DNA of 64,000 bases, taken from assembly GCF_905207245.1 (NCBI RefSeq), contig NZ_CAJLKP010000021.1:1-64000 (forward strand). Reading direction: 5' to 3'. The DNA is from an uncultured Bacteroides sp. (lineage in GTDB: Bacteria > Bacteroidota > Bacteroidia > Bacteroidales > Bacteroidaceae). Both the position numbers and the translations under genes were made by a program. Every line of letters begins with the position of its first letter. Positions within the stretch are counted from its first letter, which is position 1. Shown in pieces: positions 1-8,465 of this stretch. The notes beneath the pieces were generated by a model, which saw only the letters and a program-made list of their open reading frames with translations, was not told the origin of the DNA and ran no database searches.

Positions 1-54
1 TAGAGCATAACCTTGCCAAGGTTAGGGTCGCGAGTTCGAGTCTCGTTTTCCGCT
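1..54 (+). tRNA. tRNA-Gly (GCC), 3' part
   Basis: The window opens inside this tRNA. An anticodon loop reading CTTGCCAAG (anticodon GCC) is followed by a T arm with stem GCGAG/CTCGT around loop TTCGAGT, then the 3' acceptor strand TTTCCGC and discriminator T at 54. CCA is not encoded. The acceptor and D-arm 5' half lie outside the window. Confidence 0.93.
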
Positions 55-80
55 CAATTTTCATAATAATTTAAGAATGA

Positions 81-125
81 ACAAAGAAAGCCCCGTAAAC
101 ATTGCGTTTACGGGGCTTTCTTTGT
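81..125. terminator. Bidirectional terminator between tRNA-Gly and the DUF4923 gene
   Basis: A 20-bp perfect inverted repeat (81-100 and 106-125) with loop ATTGC has a GC-rich centre (GCCCCGT) and A/T-rich outer ends that give U-rich tails on both strands. It separates the tRNA on the plus strand from the convergent gene ending at 143. Confidence 0.85.
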
Positions 126-142
126 TAAAGAGCTTTCGCTCT

Positions 143-745
143 TTATTCTTTCTTTTCAAGTGAGAAACCCAGCATCATGCCGTCATACTTGCCTGCAAGC
201 GAACTGATGGTTTTCAGCGTTGCATTGCTGCTTTTGCTGGAAAGGAAAGTTATCAGTTTCAGGAGTTTGTCCGACTCGAACAGCAAATCCATATTACCGG
301 AGGTGCAGTTGACCTTGGCGTTCATGTTTATCAACTTGACGAACTTCATGGCTACATGCTTTTCGGTAGCATCATATGCATAAGTTCCTTTCAGGGTTTT
401 GGCTCCCAGTTTGGCGCTGAAAGTGCTGTCGGCATTGAAGGTGAAACTCAGTTGTCCGGGTTTGATGCCCACTTTGCTTAGTTGCTCGTTGAGTTTGGCT
501 TCGGCGGTAGTGGCGGCAACGGTACCACCGGCTTTCATCAGCAGGTTGTCCGATTCAAATTCGATGGCGGCACCGGTATATGACCAGGTACCTGTCATGT
601 CGACTGTGTTTTTGCCGGTGACGGCACTAACTACTTTTTCCACATTCTCTTTGTTGAATAAATCTTTCAGCGATTGTGCCTGGCTGTTGATTGATACCAG
701 TAATAGTGCGGCTACAAATGCCAGTGAAAATATACTCTTTTTCAT
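143..745 (-). CDS. DUF4923 family lipocalin-like secreted protein
   Basis: A 200-residue protein with a signal peptide (residues 1-23, ending SQAQ), so exported to the periplasm or envelope. The mature part alternates short polar and hydrophobic beta-strand-like segments (TGTWSYTGAAIEFES, SFTFNADSTFSA), as in the Bacteroides DUF4923 lipocalin-like family, which matches by sequence and length. No ligand or enzymatic function is known to me. It starts 15 bp after the engB stop on the same strand and is probably cotranscribed with it. The terminator at 81-125 follows. Confidence 0.85.
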   Translation of the reverse strand: MKKSIFSLAFVAALLLVSINSQAQSLKDLFNKENVEKVVSAVTGKNTVDMTGTWSYTGAAIEFESDNLLMKAGGTVAATTAEAKLNEQLSKVGIKPGQLSFTFNADSTFSAKLGAKTLKGTYAYDATEKHVAMKFVKLINMNAKVNCTSGNMDLLFESDKLLKLITFLSSKSSNATLKTISSLAGKYDGMMLGFSLEKKE

Positions 746-760
746 TTTACTAATAAATTA

Positions 761-1363
761 TTAGGCGTTCATTTCTTTGTTAATACTTTCTATATAATCT
801 AATAACTCTTTTTTGCCCATTCTGTTCTCAGAAGAGGTTACAAAATAGGGGGGGAGTTCTTCCCATTGCTCTTTCAGCTTCTTCAGATACTGCTGAATGT
901 TGGTGTTCAGCCTGCCGCCTTTCAATTTATCGCCTTTGGTGAAGACGATGGAAAAAGGTACTCCGTGTTCGCCCAACCATTCCATGAATTCAAGGTCGAT
1001 GGTTTGCGGGTCGAGGCGCGAATCAATGAGCAGGAAGAGATTAGTCATCTGCTCGCGTTCCAGAATATAATCTTCGATGATTCGCTGTATCTGCGTTTTT
1101 CCTTTTTGTCCGCGCCGGGCATAGCCGTAGCCGGGTAGGTCGACGATGTACCAGCTATTGTTAATGAGGAAGTGGTTGATGAGCATTGTCTTTCCCGGGG
1201 TTGCGGAAGTCATTGCAAGTCCTTTGCGCCCTGTCAGCATGTTGATGAGACTTGATTTTCCGACGTTGGAACGTCCGATGAAAGCATATTCGGGGAATGT
1301 TCCCGTAGGGCATTTTTTTACGTCGGTATTGCTAATGACGAATTCAGCACTTGTAATCTCCAT
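761..1363 (-). CDS. engB: Ribosome biogenesis GTP-binding protein YsxC/EngB
   Basis: A 200-residue TrmE-Era-EngA-EngB type GTPase. The G1 P-loop is GRSNVGKS (residues 30-37), G3 is DLPGYGYARRG and G4 is TKGD. These fit EngB, which assists large ribosomal subunit assembly; the length is normal. The GTPase core starts almost at the N terminus, which supports this ATG. A TACCTTTG box on the minus strand (1581-1588) would give a leader of about 210 nt, which would include the repeated-word element at 1411-1527. The DUF4923 gene follows. Confidence 0.97.
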   Translation of the reverse strand: MEITSAEFVISNTDVKKCPTGTFPEYAFIGRSNVGKSSLINMLTGRKGLAMTSATPGKTMLINHFLINNSWYIVDLPGYGYARRGQKGKTQIQRIIEDYILEREQMTNLFLLIDSRLDPQTIDLEFMEWLGEHGVPFSIVFTKGDKLKGGRLNTNIQQYLKKLKEQWEELPPYFVTSSENRMGKKELLDYIESINKEMNA

Positions 1364-1410
1364 TTTCTTGTCAAATTTAGAAAGTTTCTTACTCTTTTTA
1401 GCGATGGGGA

Positions 1411-1527
1411 GAACGCTCTTAAAAAATGCACCGAACGTTTTTAAAGAATAACGGCACCATTCTTTAAAAACGTTACCCTCGTTCTTTAAAAACGTTGCGA
1501 CCCTTCGTAGAACGTTTTTAAAAGAGG
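1411..1527. repeat. Intergenic word-array element 1 (AACGTTTTTAAAG words)
   Basis: Four good copies of a 16-nt word and one degenerate copy: AACGTTTTTAAAGAAT (1434-1449), its exact reverse complement (1459-1474), GTTCTTTAAAAACGTT (1481-1496) and AACGTTTTTAAAAGAG (1511-1526), with a decayed copy near 1411. The first two form a perfect 16-bp hairpin with a 9-nt loop. The element lies in the divergent engB/recR region, inside the predicted engB leader. Confidence 0.8.
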
Positions 1528-1580
1528 ATTTGCATAAATCCTTACACTTATTGCGAGCCGTTTCTCTTTCTTTACGTATG

Positions 1581-1588
1581 CAAAGGTA
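1581..1588 (-). promoter_or_regulatory. Probable engB promoter (-7 box)
   Basis: CAAAGGTA on the plus strand reads TACCTTTG on the minus strand, matching the Bacteroides -7 consensus TAnnTTTG. I see no clear -33 TTTG at 19-20 bp. The predicted start near 1574 leaves a leader of about 210 nt before the engB ATG. Confidence 0.5.
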
Positions 1589-1713
1589 ACACTTATTTCA
1601 GAATTTCACATAACTTTTTCGTGCAAGCATGAAAGTTCTGTGCTCTATTTGCACAATCTTTGCTCAAAAGCGAAGATAAGCTGCACCTCAGCATTAAAAA
1701 TAAGCAAGCTTAT

Positions 1714-1744
1714 TTTGTACTGCTTTCGGTTTGCACTATCTTTG
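1714..1744 (+). promoter_or_regulatory. recR operon promoter (-33 and -7)
   Basis: TTTG at 1714-1717 and TATCTTTG at 1737-1744 are separated by 19 bp, an exact Bacteroides primary sigma-factor match. Transcription would start near 1751, about 17 nt before the recR ATG. The -33 box overlaps the right arm of a small AT-rich hairpin (stem AAAATAAG/CTTATTTT). Confidence 0.8.
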
Positions 1745-1767
1745 CCGCCAATAGTTGATTTTTTAGT

Positions 1768-2382
1768 ATGAACGGACAATTTTCCTCAATATTATTGGAA
1801 AAGGCGGTGAGTGAGTTTGCCAAACTGCCTGGGGTGGGACGGAAGACTGCCATGCGACTGGTGTTGCATCTTTTGCGACAGGATACGGCGGTGGTGGAAG
1901 CTTTCGGCAATGCCATTGTTACACTGAAACATGAAGTGAAGTATTGCAAGGTTTGTCACAACATCTCGGATACGGAGACTTGCCGCATTTGTGCTAATCC
2001 GCAGCGGGATGCCTCTATAGTTTGTGTTGTGGAGAATATCCGCGATGTGATGGCAGTGGAGGCTACACAACAATTCCGGGGGCTGTATCATGTGTTGGGT
2101 GGAGTAATTTCGCCAATGGATGGTGTAGGTCCGGGTGACTTACAGATAGAAAGCCTTGTGCAACGCGTGGCTGCGGGTGGGATAAAAGAAATTATTCTGG
2201 CACTCAGTACCACAATGGAAGGAGATACCACCAACTTCTATATCTACCGTAAACTGGAAAAGATGGGAGTGAAACTGAGTGTGATTGCTCGCGGTATTTC
2301 TGTAGGTGATGAACTGGAATATGCTGATGAAGTGACGCTGGGGCGCAGCATTGTGAACCGGACGCCCTTTTCGGGAAATTAA
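1768..2382 (+). CDS. recR: Recombination protein RecR
   Basis: A 204-residue RecR, the gap-repair factor that helps load RecA with RecO and RecF. It has a helix-hairpin-helix (LPGVGRKTA, around residues 20-28), a four-cysteine zinc finger (C60, C63, C72, C75) and a Toprim domain to about residue 180. The length is typical. A promoter ends 23 bp upstream, which fixes the start. It heads a four-gene run (recR, membrane protein, glycosyltransferase, acetyltransferase) with gaps of 17 bp or less. Confidence 0.97.
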   Translation: MNGQFSSILLEKAVSEFAKLPGVGRKTAMRLVLHLLRQDTAVVEAFGNAIVTLKHEVKYCKVCHNISDTETCRICANPQRDASIVCVVENIRDVMAVEATQQFRGLYHVLGGVISPMDGVGPGDLQIESLVQRVAAGGIKEIILALSTTMEGDTTNFYIYRKLEKMGVKLSVIARGISVGDELEYADEVTLGRSIVNRTPFSGN

Positions 2383-2399
2383 AAAATAAAAATAGAGAA

Positions 2400-2858
2400 A
2401 TGGAAGAACAGATAAAACACGTAGTAGCTCGTTTGAAGTTGCTATTTATTGGTTTCTGGCTGCTGCCGGTGATATTTATCATAGTTGGTGAAACTGGTGG
2501 GGACTGGGTAGGCATGTATGCCGCCGATGTGCGCGCCACTTATTTTGCAGAAACACTAACCATCCTGCTGGTTGCTATTTGTGTGCCCGTATCTCTGAAA
2601 CTGTTTGCATGGGTATTGACGCGAAAGATTGATATGGTTAGCTTGCCCGAAGCTTTGCGTCTCTACTCGTTTTGGAGCAAAATCCGCATGCTGCTTTTGA
2701 CATTGCCAATGCTGGTAGGTTTTGCCGTATATTATCTCATGCTGAGTAATAAAGGTGTGCTTTGTGCATTTATCGCCCTCACGGCTTCACTGTTCTGCTT
2801 GCCCGGCGAAGGACGCTTGCGTAAAGAACTGCATATCAACAAAGAGGAAAAAGTATGA
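2400..2858 (+). CDS. Small inner-membrane protein of unknown function
   Basis: A 152-residue protein with about four hydrophobic segments: near residues 15-30 (FIGFWLLPVIFII), 46-72 (ETLTILLVAICVPVSLKLF), 97-115 (MLLLTLPMLVGFAVYY) and 118-138 (GVLCAFIALTASLFCLP). The C-terminal tail is basic and polar. I recognise no catalytic motif. It starts 17 bp after recR and overlaps the next gene by 4 bp (ATGA), so translation of the two is probably coupled. Confidence 0.85.
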   Translation: MEEQIKHVVARLKLLFIGFWLLPVIFIIVGETGGDWVGMYAADVRATYFAETLTILLVAICVPVSLKLFAWVLTRKIDMVSLPEALRLYSFWSKIRMLLLTLPMLVGFAVYYLMLSNKGVLCAFIALTASLFCLPGEGRLRKELHINKEEKV

Positions 2859-4063
2859 AACTTTCCATTGTCATAGTCAACTACAATGTGAAGCATTATC
2901 TGGAACAGTGTCTCTGTTCTGTATATAGGGCTATCGACAATCTTTCAGCCGAAGTACTGGTAGTTGACAATGCCTCTGCCGATGGCTCGGAAGCATATAT
3001 CACCGGGCGCTTCCCGCACGTCACCTATATATATAATAAGGAGAATGTCGGCTTTGCCCGTGCCAATAACCAGGCCATCAGACAAGCGAAGGGAGAGTAT
3101 GTGTTATTGCTGAATCCTGATACCTTGTTGCCGGAGGATACTTTGGAGAATGCACTGCTTTTTATGGATACCCATCCCCGCGCCGGAGCTGCCGGCGTGA
3201 AAATGCTGAGGGACAACGGACGTTTTCTGCGGGAGTCAAAGCGCGGCTATCCTACTCTGGCAGCCACTTTCGGCAAACTGTCCGGGTTGGGAAAACTGTT
3301 TCCTCGTTCCAAAAGTCTGGGCGGTTATTATTGTAACGCTTTGGATATGGATGCCATCCATCGGGTGGAAGTGCTGGCAGGAGCATTCATGTTGCTGCGT
3401 ACTTCTGCATTGGATAAATCCGGATTGCTGGATGAAGACTTTTTTATGTATGGCGAGGACATTGACTTATCTTGCCGGATGGTGGCGGCAGGATACGAAA
3501 ACTATTATCTGCCTTATCCGATACTGCATTATAAAGGAGAGAGTACGTCGAAGGATACCTATCGCCATGTACGCGTATTTTGTGAGGCGATGGATATTTT
3601 TTTCCGTAAGCATGGCGAGCGTTATGGTGTTGTGGGGAGTGGACTGGTTCGTGCTGGTATTCATTTGCAGATGTATATTCGCTTGTCAATGCTTTTTTTG
3701 CAGCGTACATTCTGTTTGCGGGGGAAAGATACGAAACAATCTCTCCGGAAGGGACAACGCTTGCCCCGTTTTCTTGTTTTTGGCGAAGAAGCGACCATTC
3801 ATAGTCTGCGCAGCTTGTTCAAGCGCAACGGGCTGACCGGAAAACACCATTTTGTTGTGTCTAACGAAACATCTGCGATAGACGGGCATGGTAGCCGGTT
3901 TGTTCCGCTAAAAGGCTTCACGCATGTGGTGTATGACTGTCGTGCTTTTTCTTTTTCAACAATTATCCGTTTGCTTTCCCACCACCGGAAGATGGGCTTG
4001 CATCTTGGAATTTATAACCCAAAGAGTCGTGTGCTGGTGACTCCCGAAAAATGTTATCTCTGA
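2855..4063 (+). CDS. Family 2 glycosyltransferase
   Basis: A 402-residue GT2 (GT-A fold) enzyme. It opens with SIVIVNYN at residues 4-11, then a VVDNASADGS nucleotide-binding motif and LLNPDT. LAGAFMLLR and the acidic FMYGEDIDLSCR motif resemble dTDP-rhamnose-type transferases. The GT domain ends near residue 300. The last 90 or so residues (from FLVFGEEATI) look like a separate alpha/beta segment with no motif I can name. Donor and acceptor cannot be read from sequence. It overlaps the gene before by 4 bp and precedes the acetyltransferase by 2 bp. Confidence 0.93.
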   Translation: MKLSIVIVNYNVKHYLEQCLCSVYRAIDNLSAEVLVVDNASADGSEAYITGRFPHVTYIYNKENVGFARANNQAIRQAKGEYVLLLNPDTLLPEDTLENALLFMDTHPRAGAAGVKMLRDNGRFLRESKRGYPTLAATFGKLSGLGKLFPRSKSLGGYYCNALDMDAIHRVEVLAGAFMLLRTSALDKSGLLDEDFFMYGEDIDLSCRMVAAGYENYYLPYPILHYKGESTSKDTYRHVRVFCEAMDIFFRKHGERYGVVGSGLVRAGIHLQMYIRLSMLFLQRTFCLRGKDTKQSLRKGQRLPRFLVFGEEATIHSLRSLFKRNGLTGKHHFVVSNETSAIDGHGSRFVPLKGFTHVVYDCRAFSFSTIIRLLSHHRKMGLHLGIYNPKSRVLVTPEKCYL

Positions 4064-4065
4064 CA

Positions 4066-4599
4066 ATGAAACATAGTTATTTTATCAACGACCGTATCCG
4101 CCTCCGTGCCATGGAGCCGGAAGACCTGGAACTGATTTACGAAATGGAAAATGACCCGCAACAGTGGGACATCAGTAATTTCACCGTGCCCTATTCGCGC
4201 TATGTGATGAAGCAATATTTGGAGAGTTCGCAATGCGATATGTTTGCCGATAAACAGCTTCGTATGATGATTGTGCGCCTTGAGGACGGAGTGGCGATAG
4301 GCACGATTGACATAACGGACTTTGCCCCTATACATGCACGTGGGGAAGTGGGCATCGTCATCCGAAAAGAGTTTCGCGGGGCGGGTTATGCCAAAGGTGC
4401 TTTGACGCTGCTTTGTGAATATGCTTTTGATTTCTTGCATTTGAGGCAACTCATTGTCCATGTTGCTACGGACAATGAGGCAAGTATGCGGTTGTTCACT
4501 TCATGCGGTTTTGTGCAATGCGGGCTTTTGAAAGATTGGCTGTTTGTAGAAGGATGTTTCAAGGATGTTGCATTGTTGCAGTGCATCCGAACGGATTGA
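4066..4599 (+). CDS. RimJ/RimL-type GNAT acetyltransferase
   Basis: A GNAT N-acetyltransferase of 177 residues from the ATG at 4066 (MKHSYFINDRIRLRAMEPED). Another ATG at 4051 lies inside the preceding gene; 4066 places the start 2 bp after its stop and aligns better with family N termini. Acetyl-CoA-binding motif A is GIVIRKEFRGAGYAKGA, followed by NEASMRLFTSCGF. The substrate may be a protein N terminus or an amino sugar; I cannot tell. Its stop directly abuts the stop of the convergent yqgE gene. Confidence 0.88.
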   Translation: MKHSYFINDRIRLRAMEPEDLELIYEMENDPQQWDISNFTVPYSRYVMKQYLESSQCDMFADKQLRMMIVRLEDGVAIGTIDITDFAPIHARGEVGIVIRKEFRGAGYAKGALTLLCEYAFDFLHLRQLIVHVATDNEASMRLFTSCGFVQCGLLKDWLFVEGCFKDVALLQCIRTD

Positions 4600-5193
4600 T
4601 TAATTCAGCGTCGGTATCTGAGGGAAACGTGACCATGTTTCGTATTTGCCTCCCAGTTGCCCCAATGCATTCTTCCAGAGTTTGAAACTTCCCTTTTCGT
4701 CCATGAGGGAAGTAATGTTCGCCGACCCTATCAGCCAAGTGTTTTCTTCTATTTCACGGCATAGCTGGTCGTGCTCCCAACCTGAGTAACCGAGGAAGAA
4801 GCGTATTTTGCCTGTTATATCATTGCCTTGCAGGATATAACGGCGGATAGCGTCGAAATCTCCATTCAGATAGAAGCCTTTGCCTATTTGTAGTGAGTCT
4901 TCTATATCTTTCAGGGTGTGGAGATAAAACAGTGTATCGGTGCTCAACGGACCACCTTTATAAATAGGTATGTTGCCTACGTCCCTGAAATCTTTCAGCA
5001 CATCATTGAGATATAGCGGGAGAGGCTTGTTCAGTACTATTCCCATTGTTCCATCCAGTGTATGGTCTATCAGTAATATAACAGAGCGGCCAAACATTTC
5101 GTCGTAAAGAAACGGTTCAGATATCAACACTTTTCCACGTGAAGGCATTACGTGGTTGGTTTCTATTTTAAATATATCCGTATTAGTATCCAT
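4600..5193 (-). CDS. YqgE/AlgH family protein
   Basis: A 197-residue protein of the YqgE/AlgH family. Typical features are GKVLISEPFLYDEMFGRSVI, the DGTMGIVLNKPL signature and, later, GYSGWEHDQLCREIEENTW. AlgH has been proposed to act in regulation in pseudomonads, but the biochemical role in Bacteroidota is not established. The length is normal. It is a single gene, divergent from susC and convergent, with no spacing, with the acetyltransferase gene. Confidence 0.93.
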   Translation of the reverse strand: MDTNTDIFKIETNHVMPSRGKVLISEPFLYDEMFGRSVILLIDHTLDGTMGIVLNKPLPLYLNDVLKDFRDVGNIPIYKGGPLSTDTLFYLHTLKDIEDSLQIGKGFYLNGDFDAIRRYILQGNDITGKIRFFLGYSGWEHDQLCREIEENTWLIGSANITSLMDEKGSFKLWKNALGQLGGKYETWSRFPQIPTLN

Positions 5194-5301
5194 GCCACTA
5201 ATATACAGACAAATCCTCGAAAAACAAATATTATTCCCCTTTTTTCGCCTATTGATATTGGTTTTGTGTTATATAACAGTTTTTATTAAAGAGAATTTGG
5301 C

Positions 5302-5309
5302 TACATTTG
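5302..5309 (+). promoter_or_regulatory. susC/susD promoter (-7 box)
   Basis: TACATTTG matches TAnnTTTG. Transcription would start near 5316, about 20 nt before the ATG at 5337. An in-frame TTG at 5307 lies within this box and so cannot be translated from this promoter. A T-rich stretch near 5279-5284 may serve as -33. Confidence 0.7.
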
Positions 5310-5336
5310 CGGAATATAATTTCTTTATTGTATATT

Positions 5337-8300
5337 ATGAAGCTAACTAGTCACACTTATATATATTTATTGATTTTAAGTTCTTTTTTTTCATATAGTG
5401 GCTCCAGCTATGCTTTCTCTGCAGACGACGTCAATGAAAAGTTTAAGATGGCATCTACGCAGAAAAAGATTACCGGACGTGTTTTGGATGAAAAAGGTGT
5501 CCCCTTGCCGGGGGCTACTGTCTTAGAGAAAGGCACTTCTAACGGGGTGGCCACAAATGTGGATGGTCAGTTTGAACTGATTGTTGCGGATGATGCTATA
5601 TTGCAGTTTTCCTTTCTGGGATGTAAGACGGAAGAGATTAGTGTAAAAGGGCATGCTTACTTGGATATCGTACTGCTGGAAGATGCCATGGAGCTGGATA
5701 AAGTGATTATAACAGCTCTGGGTATTGAGAAGAAGGAACATTCCCTCTCTTATGCAACAAGTCAGATAAAGAATGAGGATTTGAACCGGGTAAAGATGCC
5801 TAACCTGATAACTTCGCTTACCGGAAAAGCTGCCGGTGTGCAGATTAACCAAGTTTCGTCAGGTGTAGGGGCGTCTGCTAAGGTAAGTATTCGCGGGATT
5901 CGTTCTGTGGCAAGTGATAACCAGCCTCTTTATGTGATTGACGGCGTGCCTATGCTGAATTCTACTTCGGAACAGGCTTTCAGTGCTATCGGAGGTACGG
6001 CAAATGCTGGCAATCGTGATGGCGGGGACGGAATATCCGGTCTGAATTCGGAAGACATAGAAAGTATCAGTATCCTGAAAGGTGCTCCTGCGGCGGCACT
6101 TTACGGAAGTCAGGCGGCTAATGGTGTGATACTGATTACTACGAAAAAAGGTAAATCGCAGGGACAGCGGAGTATCTCGTTCTCTACCAGCCTGATGTTT
6201 GATAATGCTGCGTCTTTGCCTGAGATGCAGAACCGTTACGGAGTGAGTGACGGTGTGGATAGCTGGGGCGAACAAAAAAACTTGCCGAAGTATGATAATC
6301 TGAAAGATTTTTATTCTACCGGGATGACTTCCATAACTTCCGTATCCGTGAGTCATGGCAATGAGAAGTTACAGAATTACTTCTCGTATGCCAATACTAC
6401 AGGTCATGGTATTATTGAAAAGAACCGTTTGTCAAAACATAATATAACACTCAGGGAGACTTCTGTGATGTTTGACGACCGTTTAAAACTGGACGGTAAC
6501 GTAAACCTGATGCGTCAGGTAACCAAAAACAAACCGACTGTGGGCGGATTTTATATGAATCCGTTAGTCGGACTCTACCGCTTCCCTCGTGGAGAAGATT
6601 TATCGTACTATAAAGATAACTTCGAGGTGTATGATGAAAGCAGAAACCTGAATATACAGAACTGGCATACGTCTTATGAAGACTTTGAGCAAAATCCTTA
6701 TTGGATAATCAACCGCATACAAAGTAAGGATGTGCGTATGCATGCCATTGTTTCTCTGTCGGCAAACCTGAAAGTAAATAACTGGCTGACGATGCAGGCG
6801 CGTGGTAATGTGGATTGCATTGATGATAAGGTGCGTCAGAAGTTTTATGCTTCCACGGCTCCGGCTTTGGCAGGTACCAATGGCCGATATGTGGAGATGG
6901 ATTATCAGGAAGTGCAATTCTATGGTGATTTGCTGTTTATGATGAAGAAACAGTGGGGAGACTATTTGGTAAATGGTGCGTTGGGGGCCAGCGTTAATGA
7001 TAAAACGGTGAACTCCACCCGCTATGATTCGAAGACGGCTTCTCTGAAATATGCCAATGTTTTTAATCTGGCAAATATAATTATGAATGGTTCGGCGAGT
7101 CTGGATCAGAAGATAGATGCCCAACGGCAATTACAGTCGGTGTTCGGTACGGTACAGGTGGGATATAAAGAAAGTGCCTATGTCGACTTGTCGGCACGTA
7201 ATGACTGGGCGTCTACTCTGGCGTATACTTCGCATGAGAAAACAGGTTTCTTTTATCCTTCGGTGGGTACTTCGTTGATATTGAGCCGTCTGTTTAAATT
7301 ACCGGAATGGGTTTCGTATGCTAAAGTGCGTGCTGCATATAGCTTGGTAGGTAATGATATTCCGATGTTCATCACGAATTCTTCTTCGCACATCACTGCC
7401 GGTGGTGAAATTCTGGCGAATGACGCGGCTCCTTTCAAGGATATGGAGCCTGAAATGACTTATTCGTGGGAAGCGGGTGTCGAAGCACGTTTCTTGAATA
7501 GTCGTATCGGATTCAATCTTACTTTTTATAAAACAAATACTCGCAACCAGTTCTTCAAGCTGCCCACGTTGGCAGGTGATAAATTTGCTTACCGCTATGT
7601 GAATGCGGGCAATATCCAGAATGTGGGATGGGAATTTTCTTTGGACGCAACTCCTGTGATGAAGAATGATTTCATGTGGAGCACTACTCTTAACTTTGCC
7701 TCCAATAAGAATAAGATTATCTCTTTGCATGAGGAGCTGAAAGAGTTTGTTTATGGTCCCACGAGCTTTTCTTCGAGCTATGCCATGAAACTGGTGAAGG
7801 GTGGTGCAATAGGTGATATATATGGAAAAGCCTTTGAAAGAGATGCTTCCGGAAACATTGTTTATGAGACGGAAGGCAGCAATGCTGGATTACCGAAAAT
7901 AGTAGGCGACGGAAATACGGTAAAGGTGGGAAATTCTAATCCGAAGTTCCAGATGGGGTGGAATCATACACTTTCCTACAAGGACCTGTCACTGTATTTT
8001 CTGGTGGATTGCCGTTATGGTGGCAAGGTGCTTTCGCAAACGCAGGCGGACATGGACTTATACGGCGTATCGGAAGTCACTGCCAAGGCCCGTGATAAAG
8101 AATATGTGATGCTTGAAGGACAGCGGATAGATAACGTGAAAGGTTTTTACAAAATAGTGGGTGGACGTGCAGGAACGACGGAATATTATATGTATGACGC
8201 AACAAACATCCGGCTGAGGGAACTTTCGTTCTCCTATCAGTTGCCTGCTTCCTGGATGGAGAAATCGAAAGTGCTGAAAAAAGCACAGGTATCATTTATT

Positions 8301-8444
8301 GCCCGCAATTTGTTCTTCTTTTATAAGAAGGCTCCTTTTGATCCTGATTTGGTGTTGTCTACCGGTAATGATAATCAGGGTATTGATGTGTATGGAATGC
8401 CTACAACACGTAGTTGGGGCTTCTCGTTGAAGTGTGAATTTTAA
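5337..8444 (+). CDS. SusC/RagA-type TonB-linked outer membrane transporter
   Basis: The outer membrane channel of a SusCD nutrient importer, 1035 residues from the ATG at 5337. A signal peptide ends near GSSYA. It is followed by a carboxypeptidase-D-regulatory-like domain (KKITGRVLDEKGVPLPGATV), a plug domain with GVQINQVSSG, SIRGIRS and PLYVIDGVPM, the LKGAPAAALYGSQAANGVILITTKKG signature, and a long beta barrel ending in phenylalanine, as expected for BAM-assembled proteins. The substrate is not evident and no glycoside hydrolase or sigma/anti-sigma pair adjoins. The susD gene follows after 21 bp. Confidence 0.96.
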   Translation: MKLTSHTYIYLLILSSFFSYSGSSYAFSADDVNEKFKMASTQKKITGRVLDEKGVPLPGATVLEKGTSNGVATNVDGQFELIVADDAILQFSFLGCKTEEISVKGHAYLDIVLLEDAMELDKVIITALGIEKKEHSLSYATSQIKNEDLNRVKMPNLITSLTGKAAGVQINQVSSGVGASAKVSIRGIRSVASDNQPLYVIDGVPMLNSTSEQAFSAIGGTANAGNRDGGDGISGLNSEDIESISILKGAPAAALYGSQAANGVILITTKKGKSQGQRSISFSTSLMFDNAASLPEMQNRYGVSDGVDSWGEQKNLPKYDNLKDFYSTGMTSITSVSVSHGNEKLQNYFSYANTTGHGIIEKNRLSKHNITLRETSVMFDDRLKLDGNVNLMRQVTKNKPTVGGFYMNPLVGLYRFPRGEDLSYYKDNFEVYDESRNLNIQNWHTSYEDFEQNPYWIINRIQSKDVRMHAIVSLSANLKVNNWLTMQARGNVDCIDDKVRQKFYASTAPALAGTNGRYVEMDYQEVQFYGDLLFMMKKQWGDYLVNGALGASVNDKTVNSTRYDSKTASLKYANVFNLANIIMNGSASLDQKIDAQRQLQSVFGTVQVGYKESAYVDLSARNDWASTLAYTSHEKTGFFYPSVGTSLILSRLFKLPEWVSYAKVRAAYSLVGNDIPMFITNSSSHITAGGEILANDAAPFKDMEPEMTYSWEAGVEARFLNSRIGFNLTFYKTNTRNQFFKLPTLAGDKFAYRYVNAGNIQNVGWEFSLDATPVMKNDFMWSTTLNFASNKNKIISLHEELKEFVYGPTSFSSSYAMKLVKGGAIGDIYGKAFERDASGNIVYETEGSNAGLPKIVGDGNTVKVGNSNPKFQMGWNHTLSYKDLSLYFLVDCRYGGKVLSQTQADMDLYGVSEVTAKARDKEYVMLEGQRIDNVKGFYKIVGGRAGTTEYYMYDATNIRLRELSFSYQLPASWMEKSKVLKKAQVSFIARNLFFFYKKAPFDPDLVLSTGNDNQGIDVYGMPTTRSWGFSLKCEF

Positions 8445-8450
8445 TAGGTG

Positions 8451-8456
8451 GGGAGG
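8451..8456 (+). promoter_or_regulatory. Ribosome binding site that decides the susD start
   Basis: GGGAGG lies 9 bp before the ATG at 8466. It would be inside the coding region if the in-frame GTG at 8448 were used, so it favours 8466. Shine-Dalgarno-like sequences are uncommon in Bacteroides, which makes this one notable. Confidence 0.6.
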
Positions 8457-8465
8457 AAAACAGGA

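Noticed and set aside
1411..1527. Possible small CRISPR-like array
   Set aside because: The repeated words alternate in orientation, spacers are 6-14 nt and unequal, and no cas gene is near.
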